Below, in pieces: positions 1 to 6,015 of a stretch of 10,424 nt of DNA. The stretch's first letter is position 1; every line of letters begins with the position of its first letter. Source of the stretch: Oscillospiraceae bacterium. GTDB taxonomy: Bacteria > Bacillota > Clostridia > Oscillospirales > Ruminococcaceae. The stretch is taken from assembly GCA_017483405.1 (NCBI GenBank), contig JAFUWP010000475.1, forward strand, positions 1 to 10,424. The letters are read 5' to 3'. The notes under the pieces are model-generated. The model was not told the DNA's origin and made no database searches. It saw only the letters and a list, made by a program, of their open reading frames with translations. Both the position numbers and the translations under genes were made by a program.

Positions 1-822
1 ATTATTCTTAATCATAACCGCAAGTGCCAGACAGATAGCCGAAACAATCGCCAGCCAGATTTTATTCTTCTTGAAATACAGGATTTCCAGATACAAAGCC
101 CAGACGGCAAAGGCAAATGCCGGAATAATTCCGTAAGTGAACGAACAGAAAATCACGGCCTGTGCGCAGAATGTGAACAGCAGAACAGTCGCATGACGAA
201 CGCGCTTATCTTCAAACAGTTCATGATTTATCAGAATGATGCCGTCATAAATCAGCGTCAGAAAGACAACATTCATCACCTGAATGAAAATCGTAGTTTC
301 CTGTTCGCCGAAATTGGCATTTGCGATTCTGTACAGGAGTTCGGCCATGAAGATATAGCCTAACTGAAACGGATATTCCTGCAAATACTTGTCCGACATG
401 CCGGAATAGTCTCCGGAGGCGAATTTCTGCGCATATTCCGTGATATAAGCAGAATCGAATGTCGGCTGTACCATGGAGGAATTGACCCATACGATACCAG
501 TGACAAGTGTCCAGACGGTCATGAAAATCAATTCTTTCCGGAGTGTCAGTTTTTTCATTTTCGGAAGTATCAGAAAACAGATAATGCCGAATACGGCAAG
601 CATAATCACATTCAGGAGCATATCATCCTGATAGAAAATAACGGATTCCTGCGCCTTGAAGATTCTGATAACAACGCTGTCCACATCTTCGCCGTCACCG
701 ATGATTTCCATGCCGGTAGTAGAGGACAGGCTGATAATACTCAGCATACCCATGATATAAATCATGAGAATACTGATAACAATTCGGGCGAATGATTCAA
801 ATTTTTCTGCAAACTTTGCCAT
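1..822 (-). CDS. Polytopic membrane protein, GT39/PMT-like glycosyltransferase (partial, C-terminus outside window)
   Basis: An open frame runs from ATG at 822 to the window edge without a stop, giving the first 274 residues of a longer protein. Hydrophobic segments are visible at about residues 13-33, 69-87, 98-115, 178-198, 209-228, 230-250 and 255-271, so it is an integral membrane protein. After the third segment comes an extracytoplasmic-type stretch (about 119-166) with 'QPTFDSAY' and 'YPFQLGYIF', which resembles the first loop of GT39 / protein-mannosyltransferase-like enzymes, where an Asp following a Pro is catalytic; Asp123 is the candidate. Such enzymes transfer sugars from polyprenyl-phosphate donors to surface acceptors. 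The start is supported by AAGGAG at 833-838, about ten bases upstream, and a promoter at 860-888 leaving a leader of about 30 nt. Family placement rests on topology and these short motifs only; the substrate cannot be told, and another lipid-linked-sugar transferase or polymerase is possible. Confidence 0.75.
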   Translation of the reverse strand, partial: MAKFAEKFESFARIVISILMIYIMGMLSIISLSSTTGMEIIGDGEDVDSVVIRIFKAQESVIFYQDDMLLNVIMLAVFGIICFLILPKMKKLTLRKELIFMTVWTLVTGIVWVNSSMVQPTFDSAYITEYAQKFASGDYSGMSDKYLQEYPFQLGYIFMAELLYRIANANFGEQETTIFIQVMNVVFLTLIYDGIILINHELFEDKRVRHATVLLFTFCAQAVIFCSFTYGIIPAFAFAVWALYLEILYFKKNKIWLAIVSAICLALAVMIKNN

Positions 823-859
823 GATGCAGAACTCCTTTCTAAAAATTCCAGCAGATTTT

Positions 860-888
860 ATTATAGCATATCAGAAAGGAAAAGTCAA
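860..888 (-). promoter_or_regulatory. Sigma-A promoter of the GT39-like gene
   Basis: On the minus strand there is a -35 box TTGACT (883-888, 5 of 6 consensus bases), a 17-bp spacer ending in TGC (extended -10), and a perfect -10 box TATAAT (860-865). Predicted transcription start is near 853, just upstream of the AAGGAG site and the ATG at 822. This makes the membrane-protein gene an independent unit, separated from the EF-G-like gene by a terminator. Confidence 0.8.
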
Positions 889-935
889 CAGAACGGCATA
901 TTTTTGCTCATTTTTCACGGAAAATGAAGGCGAAA

Positions 936-966
936 TAAAAGGACTGTGCAAAATCTGCACAGTCCT
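936..966 (-). terminator. Rho-independent terminator of the EF-G-like gene
   Basis: A perfect 11-bp inverted repeat (940-950 and 956-966, arm AGGACTGTGCA) with a 5-nt loop begins eight bases after the TAA at 974-976. On the minus strand it is followed by TTTTATTT, a typical U-rich tail. Transcripts from the EF-G-like gene should end here, before the promoter at 860-888. Confidence 0.88.
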
Positions 967-973
967 GAATGAT

Positions 974-3025
974 TTATGCTTCGTTAGCAGCGGAAATTTC
1001 TGTAATGACTTCGCTCAGGAGGTTAGCCGGAAGGGGTTCATAACGCAGGAATTCGAGCGTGAAACTGCCCATGCCTCTTGTCACCTGACGGAGATACATT
1101 GCGAAATCATGCATTTCACGGGCAGGCACTTCGGCAACGATGGTAGTTTCGCCTTTTCCGGCCGGATTCATACCGAGCACTCTGCCGCGGCGTTTGTTGA
1201 GTTCGCCCATGATGTCACCGGTATTTTCATCCGGAGCGGTAACATTCAGAGTGCTGATAGGTTCGAGCATAACGGGGTCAGCATTTCTCATGCCTTCTTT
1301 ATAGGCGATGGATGCGGCCATCTTGAAGGCCATTTCGGAGGAATCCACAGGATGATAAGAACCATCCAGCAGAATTGCTTTCAGACCGACAACCGGACAG
1401 CCGGCGAGAACACCTTTCTTAACGGCATCCTGAAGGCCTTTTTCAACAGCAGGGAAGTAGTTCTTCGGAACAGAACCGCCGAATACTTTTTCTTCAAAGA
1501 TTAATTCATCACTGATGCAGGGTTCAAACGCGATTTTAACATGACCATACTGACCATGACCGCCGGATTGTTTCTTATGTTTGCCCTCGGCTTCGACTTT
1601 CTTACGGATAGTTTCGCGATAGGCAACTTGCGGAACGGAAAGTTCTACTTCTGCGCCGAATTTCGCTTTCAGTTTGGAGACGGCAATTTCGAGATGCTGT
1701 TCGCCGAGTCCGCTGAGAATCTGTTCTTTTGTGAGCGGGTCTTGTTCGTAAGTGAGAGTAGGGTCTTCTTCGACAAGTCTCTGCATACCGCCGGAGATTT
1801 TGCTTTCATCGCCCTGATTCTTGGCTCTGACGGCCATAGAGTAGCAGGGATGAGGAAATTCGGGCATTTCGGCTTCGATAACATTTCCGGCAGTGCAGAG
1901 GGTATCGCCGGTAGATGCCGAAATCTTGACAGCGGCAACGACATCGCCTGCCTCTGCGGATTTGACTTCGGTCTGTTTTTTGCCGAGGAGAGTATAAAGC
2001 TTGCCGATTTTTTCTTCTGCGCCGGTTCTGGAATTGACAACGGTCATATCAGAAGAAATTTTTCCGGAGAGGATTTTCAGATAAGACATTTTGCCGACAA
2101 ACGGGTCAGCTACGGTCTTGCATACCAGAGCCGCGAGCGGTGCGGAGGCATCACATTTGATGTCGGAAGGCACTTCATCAGCTGCCGGAACTAACAGTTC
2201 AAATTCTTTCAGGAGCATGTCGATGCCTGCCATTGTCAGGGCAGATGTGCAGACTACTGGGGTAATCAGGCCTTGATTCATGCCGTTGTGAATGCCGTCA
2301 ATCAGTTCTTTCTGAGTGAAGGCTTCGCCCTCGAAGAATTTTTCCATCAGAGCTTCATCAGTTTCGGCGACTGCTTCGGAAACGGCGGCGACTAAGCCTT
2401 CCAGACGGTATTCTTTTTCAGCCATATCAATATCAGGAACTTCGGCTTCGACAGCTTTTCCGTTATCATCATAGGTATAGGCTTTCATTTCGATTAAATT
2501 CACATAAGATACAATCTGCGCATCTTTAATCACCGGAACAACGACCGGACAAACGGTAGGGCCAAAGACGGTTTTGAGTTCTGTCAGAACATTATAGAAA
2601 TTAGCATCCTTATCATCTGTTTTGGTCACTGCAAACATGGTGGATTTATTCATTGCTTTTGCGGCGGCATAAGCTTTCTTCGTGCCGACACGTACGCCGG
2701 ATTTTGCAGAAACGGTAATCAGTACCGTATCCGCGGCGGCGATGCCGGATAATTCTTCGCCGGCGAAATCCAGAATCCCTGGGGTATCCAGCAGATTCAT
2801 CCAGTAGTCTTCATACTGAAAACCGGCCAGCGCGGTGGAAAGAGAGGCTTTTCTCTTGATTTCTTCGGGGTCGAAATCGCATACAGTTGTGCCTTCGGCG
2901 ATTTTTCCGTGTCTGTCGGATGCACCTGCACGATACAGAAGTGCTTCGGCCAATGCTGTTTTACCGGAACTGTGATGTCCTGCGAGAGCAATGTTTTTGA
3001 TTTTGTTTGCCTGAATCTGGTTCAT
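974..3025 (-). CDS. Elongation factor G-like translational GTPase (EF-G-2 type)
   Basis: This 683-residue protein has the full EF-G layout: G domain, beta-barrel domain II, and domains III-V. The P-loop is GHHSSGKT (16-23), G3 is DTPG (80-83), and G4 is TKTD (134-137) rather than NKxD. The 'EGTTVCDFDPEEIKRK' switch I region and the domain IV signature 'SGGHGQYGHVKIAFEP' fit EF-G-like paralogues (Thermus EF-G-2 type) rather than canonical FusA. The His that follows DTPG in EF-G and activates water for GTP hydrolysis is Ile84 here. Canonical EF-G catalyses ribosomal translocation; the role of this paralogue is not settled, so I give no symbol. The ATG is preceded by AAAGGAG (3039-3045) and by its own promoter, and a terminator follows at once, so it is monocistronic. 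It is not near rpsL/rpsG/tuf, as a housekeeping fusA usually is. Confidence 0.93.
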   Translation of the reverse strand: MNQIQANKIKNIALAGHHSSGKTALAEALLYRAGASDRHGKIAEGTTVCDFDPEEIKRKASLSTALAGFQYEDYWMNLLDTPGILDFAGEELSGIAAADTVLITVSAKSGVRVGTKKAYAAAKAMNKSTMFAVTKTDDKDANFYNVLTELKTVFGPTVCPVVVPVIKDAQIVSYVNLIEMKAYTYDDNGKAVEAEVPDIDMAEKEYRLEGLVAAVSEAVAETDEALMEKFFEGEAFTQKELIDGIHNGMNQGLITPVVCTSALTMAGIDMLLKEFELLVPAADEVPSDIKCDASAPLAALVCKTVADPFVGKMSYLKILSGKISSDMTVVNSRTGAEEKIGKLYTLLGKKQTEVKSAEAGDVVAAVKISASTGDTLCTAGNVIEAEMPEFPHPCYSMAVRAKNQGDESKISGGMQRLVEEDPTLTYEQDPLTKEQILSGLGEQHLEIAVSKLKAKFGAEVELSVPQVAYRETIRKKVEAEGKHKKQSGGHGQYGHVKIAFEPCISDELIFEEKVFGGSVPKNYFPAVEKGLQDAVKKGVLAGCPVVGLKAILLDGSYHPVDSSEMAFKMAASIAYKEGMRNADPVMLEPISTLNVTAPDENTGDIMGELNKRRGRVLGMNPAGKGETTIVAEVPAREMHDFAMYLRQVTRGMGSFTLEFLRYEPLPANLLSEVITEISAANEA

Positions 3026-3105
3026 AAAAAAATAACGCTCCTTTGCTGTAATAAAATAATTGATGCAGTTGCCTGCTGATTTACGTAATTCATAAACTAA
3101 TATTT

Positions 3106-3134
3106 ATTATACCATTATCAAACTGATTTTGCAA
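3106..3134 (-). promoter_or_regulatory. Sigma-A promoter of the EF-G-like gene
   Basis: On the minus strand: TTGCAA (3129-3134, 4 of 6 consensus), a 17-bp spacer ending in TGG (extended -10), then TATAAT (3106-3111). The start of transcription would be near 3099, giving a leader of about 75 nt before the ATG at 3025. I saw no strong hairpin or riboswitch-like structure in that leader. Confidence 0.75.
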
Positions 3135-3181
3135 TGCAAACAGGTAAAATTCTACAGATTTTATAGAAAGTTGATTTATTT

Positions 3182-3198
3182 TTGTGCAGTTTGCACAA
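3182..3198. promoter_or_regulatory. Perfect palindrome in the divergent promoter region (possible operator)
   Basis: TTGTGCA-GTT-TGCACAA is a perfect 7-bp inverted repeat with a 3-bp centre. It lies about midway between the divergent -35 boxes of the EF-G-like gene (3134) and the LRR operon (3253), roughly 50 bp from each. No U-rich tail follows, and the loop is small for RNA, so a protein-binding site is more likely than a terminator. No regulator gene lies nearby to name as its partner. Confidence 0.35.
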
Positions 3199-3252
3199 TC
3201 AGAACGCGGATTCCTGAAAATTCTGCCACATGACGAAGAAACTGTTTTTTTC

Positions 3253-3281
3253 TTGACAAATTATCATAAATATGGTAGAAT
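3253..3281 (+). promoter_or_regulatory. Near-consensus sigma-A promoter of the LRR operon
   Basis: A perfect -35 box TTGACA (3253-3258) follows a T-tract (3244-3251). The 17-bp spacer ends in TGG (extended -10) and the -10 box is TAGAAT (3276-3281, 5 of 6). Transcription should begin near 3288, giving a leader of about 30 nt. A GAGGT ribosome binding site (3306-3310) sits eight bases before the ATG at 3319. By consensus match this is the strongest promoter in the window. Confidence 0.88.
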
Positions 3282-3318
3282 AATACATAATAACTATAGC
3301 ATTGTGAGGTAAAAAATT

Positions 3319-3966
3319 ATGAGCGATATGTTTTTTTTAATCAGAAATGGCATTGCACTGGGCTACAGAGGATATGACACTGCTATCACGATTCCGGTAG
3401 GAACAGTGAAAATCGGGGACAATGCGTTTGAAAATCATCCTATCATTCAGGAAGTCATCATTCCGGACGGTGTGAACAGAATCGGCTTCTATGCATTCAG
3501 CAATTGCAGAAAGCTGACAAGCATCACGATTCCGGAAAGCGTGAAGAAAATCGAGAAAAATGCATTTGATGGCTGTACCGCGCTGAAACAGGTGACTTAT
3601 CATGGCGTTAAGTTCGCACCGGATGCGAAAATTTCTCTCAGAGAAGTCTTTCACGTGATTGATACCAAAGATTTCACTTCTGCGGAAAGCTGGACATCCG
3701 CGCAGAGATACAGTCTGTTATGGGGCATGTTCAGCCAGAATCCCGAAGATAAGGACGTTCTGGCCGGCATCAAGAAGAATTTTGTCAAGATGTTCAAATA
3801 TCTGATTGATGAAAATGATGTGCAGACTGCTGAAAAAGTTCTGAAAGAAAGCAAACTGGTGAACAAGCGCAATCTCGAAAGCATCACAAAATATGCGGAT
3901 GAAAAACAGGCTTCTGAAATTCAGGCACTCCTGAAGGGAGAAGACAATGCAGAAAAACCTGACTGA
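3319..3966 (+). CDS. Short BspA-like leucine-rich-repeat protein, cytoplasmic
   Basis: The 215-residue protein has no signal peptide and no membrane segment. After a short N-terminal cap it carries three LRR_5 (BspA/TpLRR-type) repeats with an exact 23-residue period, at 22-44, 45-67 and 68-90, plus a partial fourth. Each has the pattern 'ITIP..V..I...AF..C..L', for example 'ITIPESVKKIEKNAFDGC' in the third. A charged alpha-helical tail (about 120-207) follows, with paired helices resembling the end of the next gene's product. LRR_5 repeats are usually protein-binding surfaces, and most known BspA-like proteins are secreted, so an intracellular one probably binds an internal partner. It is first in a two-gene operon and its end overlaps the next gene by 20 nt. 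No enzymatic motif is visible and I cannot assign a function. Confidence 0.85.
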   Translation: MSDMFFLIRNGIALGYRGYDTAITIPVGTVKIGDNAFENHPIIQEVIIPDGVNRIGFYAFSNCRKLTSITIPESVKKIEKNAFDGCTALKQVTYHGVKFAPDAKISLREVFHVIDTKDFTSAESWTSAQRYSLLWGMFSQNPEDKDVLAGIKKNFVKMFKYLIDENDVQTAEKVLKESKLVNKRNLESITKYADEKQASEIQALLKGEDNAEKPD

Positions 3967-4936
3967 AGCAATTGAGCTTTTTGTTGCTGTTGTTTACTTT
4001 TTCTTGGGAAAGTTCAAAGAATGGCTGTGGCATCTGGTAAGGGTGCTTTTCTCTCCGGCAGATAAATTAATAAATGCTTTTTGGAACATCAGCTTTATCC
4101 GCAAAGTACGCTGTCAGAAGGAAAGAGAAAAACTAGAAGCATATCTGAAAGAAGAACTCGGCGAATCCGAAGAAGAATTTGTGATTTCTTCTGAACATGA
4201 ACTGAAAAGATATAACGGAACAGCAGAACATGTTATTGTTCCGGATGGGGTGAAGCGTATCGGAAAATATGCTTTTGCCTGCCGTAATGTAAAAAGCGTT
4301 GTATTTCCGGAAAGTGTGGAGTCCATTTCTTATAGCATATTCTGTTTCTGCGAAAATCTGGAGTATGTCACACTGCCGGAATCGCTCAGGGAAATTTCAG
4401 AAGATGCACTGCATATATATAATAAAAATTTTGAAATGACCTGTCGGGGAATTCGTCTGCCCATAGGCGAATTATTTGATGAACTGCATGTTTCTCCAAA
4501 AGATGTCATAACTATGGTTCAGTTTCATGAATATAATTTTATAAAAGAGTTTGGCATAAATACACATGCGGTGCATTTCATGGAGTATCTGTTTAACCGT
4601 ATTCTGGGACATCCGGAGGAACATGCACTCCGGACTTATCTGAATGAAAATTTTACTGAAATTCTGAAAAATTTTCGGGAATATCTGCAAGCAGGCGAGC
4701 GTTATAAAGTATACCGTCCGGAATATTATGAAAAAACATTTAATCCCAGAATGGAAACCGAACTGATAGAAAAATTGCTTGCATCCGGAACATTTTTTAC
4801 AGAAACTTCTATTGCAGAAACTATCCGGCTGATGAATGAACAGCAAAATTATGAATTACAACTGGAACTGATGGATTATAAAGCATCACATTTCGGCAGT
4901 AGAATAGAGGACATTACAGAACGATTCAAACTGTAA
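3947..4936 (+). CDS. LRR_5 protein with N-terminal hydrophobic segment, paralogue of the preceding gene
   Basis: The 329-residue product begins with a hydrophobic, aromatic-rich stretch (about residues 8-35) and a second weaker one (about 41-52), then basic residues. This suggests membrane attachment rather than a cleaved signal peptide. A charged coiled-coil-like linker (57-78) leads to three LRR_5 repeats (about 94-116, 117-139 and 140-163) with the 'VIVPDGVKRIGKYAF' type of core. The C-terminal half is helical; its part from about 218 on has recognisable similarity to the tail of the upstream protein and ends with '.LMDYK' and 'ITERFKL'. The ATG lies inside the upstream gene, 20 nt before that gene's end, with AGGGAG at 3935-3940, so translation is probably coupled. 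Function is unknown; one plausible reading is a membrane-attached and a soluble LRR partner made together. Confidence 0.85.
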   Translation: MQKNLTEAIELFVAVVYFFLGKFKEWLWHLVRVLFSPADKLINAFWNISFIRKVRCQKEREKLEAYLKEELGESEEEFVISSEHELKRYNGTAEHVIVPDGVKRIGKYAFACRNVKSVVFPESVESISYSIFCFCENLEYVTLPESLREISEDALHIYNKNFEMTCRGIRLPIGELFDELHVSPKDVITMVQFHEYNFIKEFGINTHAVHFMEYLFNRILGHPEEHALRTYLNENFTEILKNFREYLQAGERYKVYRPEYYEKTFNPRMETELIEKLLASGTFFTETSIAETIRLMNEQQNYELQLELMDYKASHFGSRIEDITERFKL

Positions 4937-4967
4937 AAAATCCGGCATGTTTCCATGCCGGATTTTT
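4936..4967. terminator. Bidirectional terminator between the LRR operon and prmA
   Basis: A perfect stem TCCGGCATG (4941-4949) with CATGCCGGA (4954-4962) and a 4-nt loop is flanked by five or six A on the left and five T on the right, so it yields a U-tailed hairpin on both strands. It begins at the TAA of the second LRR gene (4934-4936) and ends one base before the prmA stop complement (4969-4971). One compact element therefore ends both converging units. Confidence 0.92.
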
Positions 4968-4968
4968 G

Positions 4969-5940
4969 TTATGCTTTCACTTTGAGGAGCGCGGCCGCCC
5001 AGCCTTCTTTTTCCTTGACGATGACTTTCTCGAATCCGTGCGCTTCGAGTTCGTTCAGAACTTCGTCAGCGCGTTCGATGATGATGCCTGAAACAATCAG
5101 ATGTCCGTCCGGTTTCAGGAATGTCCCGAACAGTTCGGACATAGCGATTAATACATCTGCCACGATATTGGCATAAATCAGGTCGTAGCCCATGCCGATT
5201 TTCTCACGGAGTGCGGTATCGGAGCATATATCACCGCAGTAAGCGTGATAGACATCCGGACGGATGTGATTCATTTCAGCGTTTTCGAGCGCAGTTCTGA
5301 CAGAATTATCGACAATATCGACAGCAACGGCGGAATCCGCACCGAGGAGCATCGCGCCGATTGAGAGAATACCGCTTCCGCATCCCAAATCGAGAATTTT
5401 ATCATGTTCATGCAGAACGGATTCCGATAATTCAAGGCATAATCTTGTTGTGTGATGCTGACCCGTTCCGAAACTGGATGCAGGGTCGATTTCGAGGACA
5501 GTTCTGCTGTTGCCTTCGGGAATATCTTCCCATGACGGCTTGATGAATAACTTTTCTCCGACAGGGAAGGGCTTGAAATACTGTTTCCAGTTGTTTGCCC
5601 AGTCATCTTCTTTGACGTTATTGCAGGAAATTTCGAGAGTGCCGAAGAAATCGGCATCTTCACGGGATTTGAGATTCTGAATCAGATTCCGGACGCTGGC
5701 GAACTGTTCCGCGCCCTGAGCATCATCGGGGAGATAGAAAGTCACGCTGGTATCGCAGTCGGATAACTGCATCAAATCCTCATCAATATAATCCCATTTG
5801 CCTTCTTTATCGTCAAGAAATTCCTGAAAACTTTCCTTATCCTGCGTGACAAAGCCTTTCACGCCGGAATCGGTCAGCAGAGCGCAGAGAATTTCAAGTG
5901 CAGGTGTTTCGGTAATGATTTTTACTTCAATCCAGTTCAT
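4969..5940 (-). CDS. prmA: Ribosomal protein L11 methyltransferase
   Basis: This SAM-dependent enzyme methylates ribosomal protein L11. At 323 residues it is close to the usual length for the Firmicute family. The N-terminal substrate-recognition domain (about 1-115) is followed by 'DWANNWKQYFKPFPVGEK' (113-130), a family signature, and 'DPASSFGTGQHHTTRLCLE' (152-170). SAM-binding motif I is DLGCGSG (184-190), the acidic residue after strand 2 is Asp208 in 'AVDI', and the 'ANIVAD' motif (257-262) is where PrmA has its N-(I/V)-x-A substrate-site loop. All expected motifs are present. The ATG at 5940 has AAAAGGAG at 5950-5957, nine bases upstream. It lies 75 nt after the C39/SH3b gene, separated by a hairpin, so it may be transcribed partly by read-through or from a promoter I could not identify. 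It is commonly near dnaK/dnaJ or rsmE in other Firmicutes; those genes are not in this window. Confidence 0.96.
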   Translation of the reverse strand: MNWIEVKIITETPALEILCALLTDSGVKGFVTQDKESFQEFLDDKEGKWDYIDEDLMQLSDCDTSVTFYLPDDAQGAEQFASVRNLIQNLKSREDADFFGTLEISCNNVKEDDWANNWKQYFKPFPVGEKLFIKPSWEDIPEGNSRTVLEIDPASSFGTGQHHTTRLCLELSESVLHEHDKILDLGCGSGILSIGAMLLGADSAVAVDIVDNSVRTALENAEMNHIRPDVYHAYCGDICSDTALREKIGMGYDLIYANIVADVLIAMSELFGTFLKPDGHLIVSGIIIERADEVLNELEAHGFEKVIVKEKEGWAAALLKVKA

Positions 5941-5965
5941 GATAACAAACTCCTTTTCATGATAA

Positions 5966-5995
5966 GAACCGCCGTTCAGAACTGAACAGCGGTTC
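5966..5995 (-). terminator. Hairpin between the C39/SH3b gene and prmA (weak terminator or attenuator)
   Basis: The arms GAACCGC.GTTC (5966-5977) and GAAC.GCGGTTC (5984-5995) form a 12-bp stem with a 6-nt loop. The one imperfect position is C-A if read on the plus strand but G-U in minus-strand RNA, so the structure pairs fully only in the direction of these genes. The tail after the stem is TTATC rather than a clean U-run, so termination may be partial, letting some transcripts continue into prmA, whose ribosome binding site lies eight bases beyond. Confidence 0.6.
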
Positions 5996-6015
5996 AGAAT
6001 TTTTCAGATTAAGAA

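Noticed and set aside
245..490. Minus-strand 81-codon frame near the left edge
   Set aside because: It is out of frame with the longer open frame that covers 1-822 and codes for a convincing membrane protein with a good start site.
764..1504. Plus-strand open frame of 246 codons opposite the EF-G-like gene (also 1541-2194)
   Set aside because: Both lie antisense to a clearly conserved GTPase gene, have Phe/His-rich compositions typical of shadow frames, and lack convincing ribosome binding sites.
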